Assembly: GCF_900116805.1 (NCBI RefSeq) | Contig: NZ_FPBV01000008.1 | Span: forward strand, 1-64,000 | Direction: 5' to 3' | Source of the DNA: Paenalicyclobacillus macrosporangiidus | GTDB lineage: Bacteria > Bacillota > Bacilli > Alicyclobacillales > Alicyclobacillaceae | DNA length: 64,000 nucleotides | Shown: in pieces, positions 45,753-54,953 of the stretch | How positions within the stretch are numbered: the first letter of the stretch is position 1 | How the letters are laid out: every line of letters starts with the position of its first letter | Notes under the pieces: generated by a model | Told to the model about the DNA's origin: nothing | The model's input: only the letters and a program-made list of their open reading frames with translations | The model's database searches: none | Position numbers and translations under genes: made by a program

Positions 45753-46487
45753 TCAGGCTTCCGCCGCCTCCACGTTGGCGTACACGTTCTGCACGTCGTC
45801 GTGCGCCTCCAGGGCGTCAATCAGGTCCAACACCTGATCCAACGCGTCGCCCGCAAGCGGTACCGTGGTCTGGGGTTCGTATGTCAACTCCGCGTCCGCA
45901 ATGGGGACCCCGGCATTCTCCAAGGCCGTCCGCACCGCATTGAACGCCTCCACGCTGGTGACGATGATGAACGCGTCCTCCTCTTCCCGCAGGTCCTCCG
46001 CGCCCGCGTCGAGCGCCAGCATCATCAGGTCGTCCACCGTCCCCCGGTAGTCCCCGCGGTGAACGGTGATCTGACCTTCCCGCTTGAACATCCACGCCAC
46101 GCATCCGCTCTCGCCCAGGTTGCCGCCGCGCTTCGTGAAGATGTGTCGGATATCCGCCGCCGTCCGGTTGCGGTTGTCCGTGACGATATCCATCATGATG
46201 GCCACGCCGTGGGGCCCGTAGCCTTCGTACATCAATTCTTCATACGTGACCCCTTGAATGCCGCCCGTGGCCTTGGCGATGGTGCGCGCGATGTTGTCCG
46301 TGGGCATGTTGTTCTGCCGGGCGCGCTCGATGGCCGTCTTGAGGCGGAAATTGGTCTCCGGATTTCCGCCTCCCTCCTTGGCCGCCAGGTAGATGTCGCG
46401 CGACAGTTTCGTGAACAGCTGGCCGCGCACGGCGTCCTGCTTCCCTTTGCGCCGCTGGATATTGTGCCATTTCGAGTGCCCTGCCAC
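45753..46487 (-). CDS. yebC: YebC/PmpR family protein
   Basis: 244 residues from GTG 46487 (GGAGG six bases upstream). The N-terminus AGHSKWHNIQRRKGKQDAVR is invariant in this family, with TDNRNRTAADIRHIFTKRGG in domain 2. Members act as transcriptional regulators, and several have been shown to relieve ribosome stalling on proline runs. Which role applies here is not visible in the sequence. Confidence 0.94.
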   Translation of the reverse strand: MAGHSKWHNIQRRKGKQDAVRGQLFTKLSRDIYLAAKEGGGNPETNFRLKTAIERARQNNMPTDNIARTIAKATGGIQGVTYEELMYEGYGPHGVAIMMDIVTDNRNRTAADIRHIFTKRGGNLGESGCVAWMFKREGQITVHRGDYRGTVDDLMMLALDAGAEDLREEEDAFIIVTSVEAFNAVRTALENAGVPIADAELTYEPQTTVPLAGDALDQVLDLIDALEAHDDVQNVYANVEAAEA

Positions 46488-46527
46488 CGTGATTCCTCCT
46501 CCCATTTCCGCACTGCGCCGGCGGGAC

Positions 46528-47379
46528 TCACAGCCCCCAGTCGCGCAGGTAGCGAAAGTCGACGCCGACGGTCCGCCCGGACAGTTTGGCGATGATGGGC
46601 GGTTTGCGCTTGTACTGGTTTCGCCGAACGCGCCCCGCCAGCAGCCGGACGAACCGCTCGTCATAGCCGCGCGCAGCGATCTCCTCGACGGACAGGCGCA
46701 GATCCACCAATTGGTACAGCACCTCGTCCGCCTCGTCATAGCCAAATCCGAGCTCCCGCTCGTCCGTCTGATCTTCCCACAGGTCCGCACTGGGCGCCTT
46801 GTTCAGAATGCTCGGCGGCACGCCGACCGCGGCCGCCAACTGGCGGACCTGGTATTTGTACAGGTCGCCGATGGGGTTGAGCGCACTGGCCATATCCCCG
46901 AACTGCGTGCCATACCCCAACAGCAGTTCCGTCTTGTTGCTCGTCCCGAGCACGAGCGCCCCGAAGTGGGCGGACAGGTCGAACAAGGTGGCCATCCGTT
47001 CCCGGGCCATGCGATTGCCGCGGCGCAAGGGCGGCGCCGGCTCGCCGAGCAGCGCGTCCATCTGTTCGAAGTACGCGTCCACCGCGGGTGTGATTGGCAC
47101 CGTCAGCGCCGGCAGGCCGAGATCGTCCACCACCCGCCGGGCATCCTCCAGGCTGGCGGGGCTGCTGGTCCGGTACGGCATCATGACCGCCTGGACGCGC
47201 TCCGGCCCGAGGGCGCGGGCCGCCAGGTAGGCCGCCAACGCCGAGTCGATCCCGCCGGACAACCCGAGAATCACCCGCTGGAAACCGGCTTTCTCCACCT
47301 CTTCGCGGATGAATGCGGTGAGGACCCGCGCCGCCAAGTCCGTGTTCAAACGCAGCCGCCGTTCAATCTCCGGCCTCAT
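46528..47379 (-). CDS. nadE: NH3-dependent NAD(+) synthetase
   Basis: 283 residues from ATG 47379, overlapping the upstream amidase stop by four bases (ATGA). The P-loop for ATP pyrophosphatase is [15 protein letters not shown]; also [31 protein letters not shown] and [14 protein letters not shown], the NaAD and ATP site. Its length shows there is no fused glutaminase domain. The start/stop overlap with a nitrilase-fold amidase suggests that ammonia is supplied by that neighbour. Confidence 0.94.
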   Translation of the reverse strand: MRPEIERRLRLNTDLAARVLTAFIREEVEKAGFQRVILGLSGGIDSALAAYLAARALGPERVQAVMMPYRTSSPASLEDARRVVDDLGLPALTVPITPAVDAYFEQMDALLGEPAPPLRRGNRMARERMATLFDLSAHFGALVLGTSNKTELLLGYGTQFGDMASALNPIGDLYKYQVRQLAAAVGVPPSILNKAPSADLWEDQTDERELGFGYDEADEVLYQLVDLRLSVEEIAARGYDERFVRLLAGRVRRNQYKRKPPIIAKLSGRTVGVDFRYLRDWGL

Positions 47380-48236
47380 CCGCGCCACCCCCCGTCGACG
47401 AGCCGCCCCAGTGCGCGCCACACCAGGTCCGCCCGTTCATCCCGCAGCATCGGCGTCCCGTACCGGGCGCGCCGGATGACACCGGGATCGATCTCTGCCG
47501 TGTACAACCCCTCTTCGATGGACGGGGCCTCGTATACCCACTCCCCCAGCGGGGACACGACCCCCGACCCGCCGAAGAAGCTGACACCGTCCTCGAACCC
47601 GACCCGGTTGACGAACACGATGTACACCCCGAACAATTGCGCGTACACCTGCAACAGCTGGCGCCAGAACGCTTGCGATCCGAAGTCCCCCTGCTCCATG
47701 ACGTTGCGCGCAGGGCTGGCGGAGGGCAGCACCAGGCAAGTGGCTCCGCCGAGCGCCAGCAGATAGGGGCTGGAGACGTGCCAGGCGTCTTCGCAGATGA
47801 GCATTCCGGTCTGTCCGAGGCGGCTCTGGAAGGTGTGAAATCCGCTTCCGGCGGCCAGATAGCGTCCTTCGTCAAACATGCCGTACGTCGGCAGATAGAC
47901 TTTGCGGTGCACCGCCCGAATGTCACCGCCGGACGCGTACACGCTGGCGATGTGGAACAGATGCGCCTCCGATTCCTCGACAAAGCTGAACACCACGTCA
48001 ATCCCGCGGCTCTCGCGGACCAGGCGGGTGATGTCCGGGTGCGACAGAGGCCGGGCGACCTCGAGCGTCAAGTCCATCACCTGGTACCCGGTCAGGCCGA
48101 GCTCCGGGAACACGACGACATCCGCCCCCCGACGTCGGGCTTCCTCCATCCATTCGAGGTGCTTGTCCACGTTCTTTCCGACGTCCCCGAGGACGGGGCG
48201 CACCTGGCCCAGGGCCACCTGGATGCGCTGCGTCAC
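47376..48236 (-). CDS. Nitrilase-fold carbon-nitrogen hydrolase, probable NadE partner
   Basis: 286 residues from GTG 48236, nine bases after AAGGAG. The nitrilase triad is complete: Glu in [11 protein letters not shown], Lys in [14 protein letters not shown] and Cys in [14 protein letters not shown]. The last two motifs closely resemble the glutaminase domain of fused glutamine-dependent NAD synthetases, where this domain precedes NadE in the same order. Inference: it hydrolyses glutamine to feed NadE, making a split version of that enzyme. Other amide substrates cannot be excluded. Confidence 0.85.
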   Translation of the reverse strand: MTQRIQVALGQVRPVLGDVGKNVDKHLEWMEEARRRGADVVVFPELGLTGYQVMDLTLEVARPLSHPDITRLVRESRGIDVVFSFVEESEAHLFHIASVYASGGDIRAVHRKVYLPTYGMFDEGRYLAAGSGFHTFQSRLGQTGMLICEDAWHVSSPYLLALGGATCLVLPSASPARNVMEQGDFGSQAFWRQLLQVYAQLFGVYIVFVNRVGFEDGVSFFGGSGVVSPLGEWVYEAPSIEEGLYTAEIDPGVIRRARYGTPMLRDERADLVWRALGRLVDGGWRG

Positions 48237-48291
48237 GCTGTCACGCTCCTTGTAAAGACCGCCGCGGCCGGCGGTGCGTTGTCCGCCTTTC

Positions 48292-48319
48292 AGTATACTC
48301 CCGCACCCGGGCAACGCAA
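48292..48319 (-). promoter_or_regulatory. Promoter for the amidase-nadE operon
   Basis: Minus strand TTGCGT (48319-48314), 16-base spacer, TATACT (48297-48292). Start codon 56 bases downstream. Confidence 0.55.
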
Positions 48320-48332
48320 CCGCCCTGTCCCC

Positions 48333-49355
48333 CTACACCGGCAGCCCCCGCACGGCCTCGGACCAAGCCTTGAGATGCTCCGCCTGCCTTCTCGCGGCGT
48401 GCACCAACCGCCACGTCGGCCGCGCGTCCCTGCCGTCGGCGCCCGTTCGCGCCCATTCGGCGACGGCGCGGGCCAGGAGATCGGGAAACCCGAGCACCCG
48501 CCAGAGCGCCTGCTCCCCGGTCGGTGACAGCGGATGGACCCGTGCGTACACGTCCACCAGTTCGGCGAAATGGCCCCGGAGGGGGGCGCCCAGGAAGATG
48601 GCGTGGTTGGACACCTGCATCACGTCGACCAGCGGATCGTCCACTCCCGCCAGGTCGAAGTCGATGACGGCCAGCGGCCCGTCCCCTTGCCAAAGCAGAT
48701 TGTGCGGCGCGACGTCCCGGTGGCAGAACGTCATCCGTTCCCATGGCCGATTCCCCGCGCTGGATCCCGCCGGGAGCACCGCAGTCAGAGCCAGCTCGGC
48801 GGCACGGCGGACCTCCTCGTGCAGGCCGCGGAGCGCCGGGACACACGCTTCCGCCTGCGGCCACAGCGTCTCCAGCAACCGGCGCTTGAACCACAGTTTT
48901 TGATACAGGGTGCCGCGGTACAGCGCCGGGTCCGCGCAGACCCAGGCCCCCCGCGCGGCGTGGTGCATGGCGGCCAGCGTGGCGACGGCCGAGAGCCGTT
49001 CCTGGCGCTGGGTGTAATCGGCGTGCCGGCCGGGCAGCCACGGCTGCAGGTGCCCGGTCTCGCCGCCCCCGAGCCGCGTGAGGTACACGCCTGCCCGGTT
49101 GGGGACCGGTCCGGCAAACGGGATGCCGAACGGCGCCAGACAGGCCGAGACGGCGGCCATCGCCCGCAACCGTGGCTCCTGCGACCGGCCTGCCGACCGC
49201 TTCCACACCCATCGCCGCCCGCGGGTGTCGACCAACCCGGTGACCGTCTTCATCCGCACCACCGCGTCCACTTTCAGTCCGTAGGCCCGCCGAAGATCCG
49301 CCAGCCAGTCCGTGGCCGCCCGGTCAGGCGCGCGACGCTGCGGGACCATCGTCAT
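48333..49355 (-). CDS. CotS/YutH-like spore-coat kinase-fold protein
   Basis: 340 residues; ATG 49355 or 49349 lie within the end of safA, both just after GGAG. The fold is aminoglycoside phosphotransferase/choline kinase-like: Brenner motif FCHRDVAPHNLLWQ and metal Asp in AVIDFDLAGVDDP. Members with this length and the beginning RAYGLKVDAVVRMKTVTGLV are the CotS family of spore-coat proteins. It overlaps the SafA-like gene, an arrangement also seen for safA-coxA-type loci. Catalytic motifs look intact, but no substrate is known. Confidence 0.82.
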   Translation of the reverse strand: MTMVPQRRAPDRAATDWLADLRRAYGLKVDAVVRMKTVTGLVDTRGRRWVWKRSAGRSQEPRLRAMAAVSACLAPFGIPFAGPVPNRAGVYLTRLGGGETGHLQPWLPGRHADYTQRQERLSAVATLAAMHHAARGAWVCADPALYRGTLYQKLWFKRRLLETLWPQAEACVPALRGLHEEVRRAAELALTAVLPAGSSAGNRPWERMTFCHRDVAPHNLLWQGDGPLAVIDFDLAGVDDPLVDVMQVSNHAIFLGAPLRGHFAELVDVYARVHPLSPTGEQALWRVLGFPDLLARAVAEWARTGADGRDARPTWRLVHAARRQAEHLKAWSEAVRGLPV

Positions 49356-50361
49356 TCCACTCCGGGTACACATCTCGCCACACCCCGGTGCTTCCATCCG
49401 CCGCCTCAACGGCGTCACTCGCCTCCCCGCCGGAACGGACGCGGGGCACGCTGGAACTCCAAGACACCCAGGAGGAGCTCTCCTCCCAGTCCACGTACCA
49501 GGTCAACGGAGTCGGCCAGGGGCTCACCGGCCAATAGCCGTACCCTGGGTGGACGCCGCAAGGCACGGCGTAGGGGAGCGTCGGGTAGACGCCAGGGTGC
49601 CGGTAGAGGTGAGCCCACACCGGCCGCCCCAACGCGCCCATCGCGCGGTACGGATAATGGGTGTGCGGTCCAGGCAACTCCGATATCCCGGGCACGTAAG
49701 GCATCCCGGGAGCCGGTGCAGGCGTGAACGGCATCCCCGGCACCGCATACGGCACCCCGGATGGCACGGAAGGCGTTCCCGGTGCGCCCGGCGGCATCGG
49801 CCCGGCGGGCGGCATCGGGGTCTGGGCGGGAGCGAACCCGGGCGCCGCCACCGGTTGGAGTCCCTGCGCGGCAATCGCTCCCCCGAGGCCCGGCACGTAG
49901 ACGACATCCCCTTCCTGAAGGGCCTGCCCCAAGGTCGGATTCAGCCTGCGCAACTGATCGACCGACACCCCGTACTGCTGCGCGATGCGTTCCCATGTCT
50001 CTCCAGGCTGCACCACGTGCGGCCACACGAATCCAAAATATGGGGGCGTCTGTGCGCCCGGCTGCGCCACCGGGCTCCCCGCCGGCTCCGGTGCGGTGTG
50101 CGCCGCGCCCGGCCCGTGCCCGGGTCCAGGCCCCGCCGGGGCACCGCCAGGCGGCCCCGCGGGAGGTCCTCCCGGCGCTTTCGCAGGGATCGTCGGCAGC
50201 GCCGGTTTTTCCAGTTCCGGGATGTAGATCACCTGGCCCGGCTGCAGGCGGTTTGGATCGGTGATCTGTGGATTGGCGGCCATCAGCAGGCTCAGGCGCA
50301 AACCGTGCGCCTTGCTGATGCTCCCCATGGTGTCACCCTTTTTAACCACGTATTTTTTCAT
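49324..50361 (-). CDS. safA: SafA-like spore morphogenetic LysM protein
   Basis: 345 residues from ATG 50361 after AGGAGG. Two LysM domains: residues 1-50 (YVVKKGDTMGSISKAHGL ... QPGQVIYIPE) and ~115-160 (HVVQPGETWERIAQQYGV ... EGDVVYVPG). They are joined by Pro/Gly/Ala-rich linkers, and a Tyr/Pro/Trp-rich tail follows (ELPGPHTHYPYRAMG, HPGYGYWPVSPWP). SafA binds cortex peptidoglycan and organises the inner coat. The second LysM is unusual, since B. subtilis SafA has one. No signal peptide, as expected for a protein made in the mother cell. Confidence 0.8.
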   Translation of the reverse strand: MKKYVVKKGDTMGSISKAHGLRLSLLMAANPQITDPNRLQPGQVIYIPELEKPALPTIPAKAPGGPPAGPPGGAPAGPGPGHGPGAAHTAPEPAGSPVAQPGAQTPPYFGFVWPHVVQPGETWERIAQQYGVSVDQLRRLNPTLGQALQEGDVVYVPGLGGAIAAQGLQPVAAPGFAPAQTPMPPAGPMPPGAPGTPSVPSGVPYAVPGMPFTPAPAPGMPYVPGISELPGPHTHYPYRAMGALGRPVWAHLYRHPGVYPTLPYAVPCGVHPGYGYWPVSPWPTPLTWYVDWEESSSWVSWSSSVPRVRSGGEASDAVEAADGSTGVWRDVYPEWNDDGPAASRA

Positions 50362-50460
50362 GCGTCGACCTCCTCTTGGCGCCGGCCCATCTCACGCTCG
50401 ACGCTGCCAGTATATGCGGGCGCCCAACGCGTGCCCTCCGGCCCGAAAAATTGGGCATGG

Positions 50461-50494
50461 AAAAGGCCGCCTCCGCTGCTGCGCGGAAAGCGGC
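50461..50494 (-). terminator. Terminator after the chemoreceptor gene
   Basis: Minus strand GGCCGCTTTCCGC / GCGGAGGCGGCC stem with a small loop, then TTTT. It lies 44 bases past the receptor stop and before safA. Confidence 0.7.
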
Positions 50495-50537
50495 CCCGCC
50501 ATGCTCCCCAGAGGAGGCTCCGCCCCCGTTTTTGTCC

Positions 50538-52355
50538 CTACACCTGGAACCGTCCGACCAAGTTCTGCAACTCCTGCGCCAGACGGGCGAGCTCCTGGGC
50601 GGACGCGGCGATCTCCTCCACCGTCGCCAGGCTCTCCTCGGTGCTGGCGGCATTCTCCTGCGATCCCGCCGCCACCTGCTCCATGTACGTCCACACCGAC
50701 TGGACCGCCTCCAGCGTCTGTTGCGTGAGGCGCGTCTGCTCGCGGACCTGTTCCAGGATGGCTGCGGTCGCGGGCGCGACGGTGTCAACGGAGCGGGCGA
50801 TTTCGTCGAAGGCCTGCGTGGTCCGTTCCGTCACCTGTACCCCGAGCGCAATGGCCGAGACCCCGTCGCGCATCGACTGCGCCACCTGTTCCGTCAGCGC
50901 CTGGTTCTCCTTGATGATCTGCTCGATCTCGCGCGTCGCGTCGCGGCTCTGTTCCGCCAACTTGCGCACCTCCTGGGCGACGACCGCGAACCCGCGCCCG
51001 GCCTCGCCCGCCCGGGCCGCTTCGATGGCGGCGTTGAGCGCGAGCAGGTTGGTCTGTTCCGCGATGCCGCGGATGGTGCCGGAGATCTTCGAGATCCGCT
51101 GGGCGGACTCGGCCAACTGCGCAATCTGCTCCTGCGTCGACTCCGCCGTCTGGTGCACCTCCGACATCGTCGAACGCGCCTCCTGCACCGATGCCCGGCC
51201 TCGGTCGGTGGCCGCGACGACCACGCCCATCACCTGCGCCACCTGGTCCGCCTGCTCGGCCACCTGGTCCGTGTGGGCCTTGACATCCGACAGGGAGTCC
51301 CGCATGCGACCCAGCGCCTGCGTCGCACGGTCGGAGATGGACGCGAACTCGCTCGCCGTCTCCGCGATCCCGCTGACCGCCCGCGCCGTCTCTTCCGTCG
51401 ACGCCGTCAACTGCTCGGCGCTCGCGGCCACCGACTCCGACGCCCCCGCCACGCGGCGCACCAGTCCGCCTACGCTCTCCAGCAGGCGGTTGGTGGTCTC
51501 CGCCAACCGCTGGACCTCGTCGCGGCTGTGTACCCCTTCAATCCGTCGCCGCAGGTCTCCGTCCGCGGACGCGATGTCTTCCAAGATGCCGATGACGCGC
51601 CGCAGATGGCGCGGCGTGCTGAGCGAAACCCCTGTGCCGAGCAGCAGCGCCACGGCCACCGCCAACACCGTGATCACGATGATGAGGATCTGCGTCTGCG
51701 TCACCATCCGGTGCAGATCCGCGGCGCGCTGCGCGGCGTTGTTCTGGCTGCGGACGATGAGGTTGGTGAGGTTATCGCGGATGTCCTGCACCATCGGCCG
51801 GCTGTTGCCCGAGGCCATGGCGTTGTTGGCCTGCTCGCCGTGTCCCGAGCGCCGCATGTCAATCAGTTGGTCGGCGATTTTGACCCAGTCGTCGATGACC
51901 GGTGCCGCCTTCTCCAGGTACGACCGCGACGTCGTGGTTCCCGCAAGCAGATCCCGCAGTACCTTCACGTCCTGCGGATACCGCTGTTTCGCCGGCTCGT
52001 AGGTCTGGCTCAACAGCGTATCGTTGCCCGTGGCCAAATACGACAACATGCCGGTGTCCATATCCTGAACGTCCGACATCAGCTGGCTCGCCTTCTGCAC
52101 CACCTGCAGATCGTGGTTGGCCAGCGTCTCCACCTCAGACTGAAGCGCGGACAGACGCGCCAGGCTGACGAGTCCGAGCGCCAACAGCAGCACCAATACC
52201 GTGACGAAGGCGCCGCCCACCTTCCATTTGATGGAGACGAACTCCGGCAGCAGCCGCTGCAGGCGCGTCCAACGTCCTGCCCTGCCCGTCTCTTGCGGGA
52301 TGGGCCCGTCCCCACCCTCGGTGCCGAGGTTCTCCCACTGTTGCTGTTCCTCCAT
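50538..52355 (-). CDS. Methyl-accepting chemotaxis protein
   Basis: 605 residues from ATG 52355 (AGGTGG five bases upstream; the frame is open to 52472). A ~40-residue cytoplasmic head, TM1 ([20 protein letters not shown]), a helical extracellular domain of ~150 residues resembling CHASE3 ([20 protein letters not shown]), TM2 ([18 protein letters not shown]), HAMP, and a cytoplasmic coiled coil whose tip is [20 protein letters not shown]. It should signal to CheA/CheW; no other chemotaxis gene is in the window. Its ligand is unknown. Confidence 0.92.
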   Translation of the reverse strand: MEEQQQWENLGTEGGDGPIPQETGRAGRWTRLQRLLPEFVSIKWKVGGAFVTVLVLLLALGLVSLARLSALQSEVETLANHDLQVVQKASQLMSDVQDMDTGMLSYLATGNDTLLSQTYEPAKQRYPQDVKVLRDLLAGTTTSRSYLEKAAPVIDDWVKIADQLIDMRRSGHGEQANNAMASGNSRPMVQDIRDNLTNLIVRSQNNAAQRAADLHRMVTQTQILIIVITVLAVAVALLLGTGVSLSTPRHLRRVIGILEDIASADGDLRRRIEGVHSRDEVQRLAETTNRLLESVGGLVRRVAGASESVAASAEQLTASTEETARAVSGIAETASEFASISDRATQALGRMRDSLSDVKAHTDQVAEQADQVAQVMGVVVAATDRGRASVQEARSTMSEVHQTAESTQEQIAQLAESAQRISKISGTIRGIAEQTNLLALNAAIEAARAGEAGRGFAVVAQEVRKLAEQSRDATREIEQIIKENQALTEQVAQSMRDGVSAIALGVQVTERTTQAFDEIARSVDTVAPATAAILEQVREQTRLTQQTLEAVQSVWTYMEQVAAGSQENAASTEESLATVEEIAASAQELARLAQELQNLVGRFQV

Positions 52356-52440
52356 GTCTGCCACCTGCCCGTCGTATCGAATATCCTCCGCTATATTCGA
52401 CCGAACTCGCACAATTTCCTCTGATAATGGCAGCATGTGG

Positions 52441-53139
52441 TCAGCGCGCCGGGGCCGGGACGGCGACGCCACCTACCCCCGGTCCGCCGAAGTAGGTGCC
52501 CGGCACCTCGCCGTTGAGGACCACGTAGGCGAGCAACACCCGCGTCCGCACGTGCGCCGGCGCCATCACCAGCGGGGTGACCGCCTGCACGTCGGCGGTG
52601 AGATCGAGGTGAAGGGTATGGACCGTCTGGTTGACGCCGACGGATCGCACTTCCGCAGCCACCGACGAATGCACGGCGCCCATCATGTTCACCCGCACCG
52701 GCAGCGTGACGCCGAGGTTCGTCAGAAGCACCCCGCCGACCGCATGCGCGGCCGGTAGGCGCAGGGTCTGCGCCGACAGGTCGCGCAGGTGCGCCTCGGC
52801 CCGTTGGGTGGCCGCTGCCTGCGCGCGGGCGACCTGGGTGAAATCGAAGTGGGCGACGCGTATCCCCTCCGCGTCCCGGTCGTCAATCACCAAGACGTGC
52901 GACATGTCCGTGCCGGTGACCAACGCTTCGGTCACCGCGGCGTTGAGCGCCTCCGTCGCGGCCCGCACCGCCACCCCCTGCGCCGCCGCGGCGATGGCGG
53001 GCCGCAATTTCCACTCGGCCATCCCCCACAGCCCCGCCACGGCAGCGAGCGGCCACGCCCACCTCAGCCAGCGCCTGCGGACCGGGACGGAAGGACGGGA
53101 ACCCCCGCGGCGCGCGGGGCGAAAGGTCTGGTAGGACAG
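52441..53139 (-). CDS. yunB: Sporulation protein YunB with a non-standard start
   Basis: The conserved part (from [21 protein letters not shown] to the end) matches YunB, a SigE-regulated mother-cell protein; [21 protein letters not shown] and [14 protein letters not shown] are recognisable. The first GTG (53040) would remove most of the membrane segment [18 protein letters not shown]. The frame stays open upstream and reads [13 protein letters not shown] with no ATG, GTG or TTG, so I place the start at CTG 53139, six bases after GAGGGGGG (232 residues). That ribosome binding site is also the arm of the tyrS terminator. Confidence 0.75.
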   Translation of the reverse strand: MSYQTFRPARRGGSRPSVPVRRRWLRWAWPLAAVAGLWGMAEWKLRPAIAAAAQGVAVRAATEALNAAVTEALVTGTDMSHVLVIDDRDAEGIRVAHFDFTQVARAQAAATQRAEAHLRDLSAQTLRLPAAHAVGGVLLTNLGVTLPVRVNMMGAVHSSVAAEVRSVGVNQTVHTLHLDLTADVQAVTPLVMAPAHVRTRVLLAYVVLNGEVPGTYFGGPGVGGVAVPAPAR

Positions 53140-53181
53140 AAAAATCCCCCCTCGCCGATGTATATGCGGCAGAGGGGGGAT
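53140..53181 (-). terminator. tyrS terminator overlapping the yunB ribosome binding site
   Basis: Minus strand ATCCCCCCTC / GAGGGGGGAT, a 10-bp perfect stem with an 18-base loop (which can pair internally as GCCG/CGGC), then TTTTT. It is ~96 bases after the tyrS stop. The 3' arm doubles as the purine-rich sequence before yunB. Confidence 0.8.
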
Positions 53182-53276
53182 GGAGACGAGCCGGGGGCCC
53201 CGTCTCCGCGGACAAGCCAGGGCGCGCGGCAGCTCGGCAGGGGCCTCCTACAACGGCCACCGCGGCGTGCCGCGGC

Positions 53277-54545
53277 TCAGGCGCGGCAGCGCACAAACCG
53301 GCGCTTGCCCACCTGGAGCACGGTCCCATCCCGGAGGTCCACCTCGGCGTTCACGTCCGCGACGCGCTCCCCGTTCACGCGCACGCCGCCCTGCTCGATG
53401 GCCCGCCGGGCCTCGCTGTTGCTGGTGGCGAGCCCCAACTCCACCAAAGCCTTGACCAACCAACGAGGCCCGGGCTGGATCCGCACTTCGGGGATGTCCT
53501 GCGGGAGGCCGCCCTGCTGGAACACCGCCTTCCAGTTCGTCTCCGCCTCGGCAGCCGCCTCGGCACCGAGGAAGCGCGTCACCAACTCCTTCGCCAGCCG
53601 CATCTTGGCGTCCCGCGGGTGGAGGCTGCCGTCCCGCAGGCCCGCCTGAATGTGGCGCAGCTCCTCGACGGACACGCCGGAGAGGAGCTCGAAGTACTTC
53701 GGCATCAGGTCGTCCGGGATGGACATCACCTTGCCCCACATCTCCTTGGGCGGTTCGTCGATCCCGATGTAGTTCCCCAGGCTCTTCGACATCTTCTGCA
53801 CGCCGTCGAGCCCCTCGAGGATGGGCATCATGACGGCCACCTGCGGCTCTTGCCCGAACTCCTTCTGTAGCGTCCGGCCCATCAGCAAGTTGAACTTCTG
53901 GTCGGTGCCCCCGAACTCGATGTCCGTATGCAGATGGACCGAGTCGTACGCCTGCATCAAGGGATAGAAGAACTCGTGAATGTGGATGGGACGGTTCTCC
54001 TGAAAGCGTTTCTGAAAGTCCTCCCGCTCCAGCATGCGCGCCACCGTCAGAACCGACGCCAGCCGCACCACGTCCGAGAAGGTCAGGGGCGCCAGCCAGT
54101 CGGCGTTGCGGACAATCTCCGTGCGGTCGGGATGAAGGACTTTGAGCACCTGCTGGACGTAGGTGCGGGCATTTTCATGAACCTCCTCGGCGGTGAGCTG
54201 CCGGCGGGTCTCCGACTTGCCCGTGGGATCGCCAATGCGCCCGGTGAAGTCCCCGATGATGAGATGGCAGATGTGCCCGAGGTCCTGAAGCTGGCGGATT
54301 TTCTGCAGGACGACTGTGTGCCCGAGGTGGATGTCGGGCGACGACGGATCCATGCCGAGTTTCAGCCGCAACGGCTGCCCTGTGGCCACGGACCGCCGCA
54401 ACTTGTGGACCAAGTCCTCGATGGGCACAATCTCCGCGGTCCCGCGCTGGATCACCTCGAGCTGACGTTCGACTTCCCTTTCCTGGGCCGCATTCAGCGA
54501 GATCTCCTGCGGCGCCGGCTGCGCCGTTGTCCTGTCTTGCGTCAC
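53277..54545 (-). CDS. tyrS: Tyrosyl-tRNA synthetase
   Basis: 422 residues from GTG 54545. Class I motifs HLGHTV (HIGH) and KMSKS, tyrosine-pocket QAYDSVHLHTDIEFGGTDQ, and a C-terminal S4 domain (EARRAIEQGGVRVNGERV). The N-terminal ~25 residues (TTAQPAPQEISLNAAQ) are an extra low-complexity lead. Expression is controlled by the T-box leader directly upstream. Confidence 0.96.
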   Translation of the reverse strand: MTQDRTTAQPAPQEISLNAAQEREVERQLEVIQRGTAEIVPIEDLVHKLRRSVATGQPLRLKLGMDPSSPDIHLGHTVVLQKIRQLQDLGHICHLIIGDFTGRIGDPTGKSETRRQLTAEEVHENARTYVQQVLKVLHPDRTEIVRNADWLAPLTFSDVVRLASVLTVARMLEREDFQKRFQENRPIHIHEFFYPLMQAYDSVHLHTDIEFGGTDQKFNLLMGRTLQKEFGQEPQVAVMMPILEGLDGVQKMSKSLGNYIGIDEPPKEMWGKVMSIPDDLMPKYFELLSGVSVEELRHIQAGLRDGSLHPRDAKMRLAKELVTRFLGAEAAAEAETNWKAVFQQGGLPQDIPEVRIQPGPRWLVKALVELGLATSNSEARRAIEQGGVRVNGERVADVNAEVDLRDGTVLQVGKRRFVRCRA

Positions 54546-54568
54546 CGTCGAAACACCCTCTCTCCATC

Positions 54569-54852
54569 AAAAAACATCAAGCGCCCCTCCCCATGCGGGG
54601 ACGAGGCGCATCGCTCGCGGTACCACCCTGCTTGCCGCCCGCAGGCGGCCGCTCTTTGGCGATAACGGAACCACCGGTGGCGACTGGCGCCGCCACGCCT
54701 CCGAAGGCGTACCTTCCGCGCGCCGGGCGGCCGGTTCACACCCCCCACCGGCTCTCTGGAACGCCGCAGGCGCGCGTACTTCACCTTCTTCGTCGGCACA
54801 TCGCCGGCCGAATGCCACCTCCGTCGGGCGGCGCCGGCGACGGACAAATTTT
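54569..54852 (-). ncRNA. T-box riboswitch leader of tyrS
   Basis: The minus strand carries the T-box GGGTGGTACCGCG (54628-54616), the part of the antiterminator that pairs with uncharged tRNA. It is followed by the terminator stem GCGCCTCGTCCCC..GGGGAGGGGCGC and TTTTTT (54609-54569). Upstream, AGAGAGCCGG and GTGTGAACCGGC mark a stem before the antiterminator. A TAC (Tyr) triplet in GTGAAGTACGCG (~54772) is the likely specifier. Uncharged tRNA-Tyr would favour readthrough into tyrS. Confidence 0.9.
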
Positions 54853-54857
54853 GCGTC

Positions 54858-54887
54858 AGTATAGCAGAGCCCGGTTTGGCCTGTCAA
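54858..54887 (-). promoter_or_regulatory. SigA promoter of the tyrS T-box transcript
   Basis: Minus strand TTGACA (54887-54882), 18-base spacer, TATACT (54863-54858): perfect -35 and a good -10. It is arranged back to back with the PBP promoter. Confidence 0.88.
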
Positions 54888-54918
54888 CGGACGCGGCGAG
54901 TTGTCTCCAGCCCTGTGA

Positions 54919-54924
54919 TATAAT
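54919..54924 (+). promoter_or_regulatory. Extended -10 promoter of the penicillin-binding protein gene
   Basis: TGATATAAT on the plus strand, 30 bases before the ATG, with a TG dinucleotide (extended -10). No convincing -35. AGAGGAGAG is the ribosome binding site. Confidence 0.65.
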
Positions 54925-54953
54925 CGGTCCAACGAGAGGAGAGTGAGCGCAGG

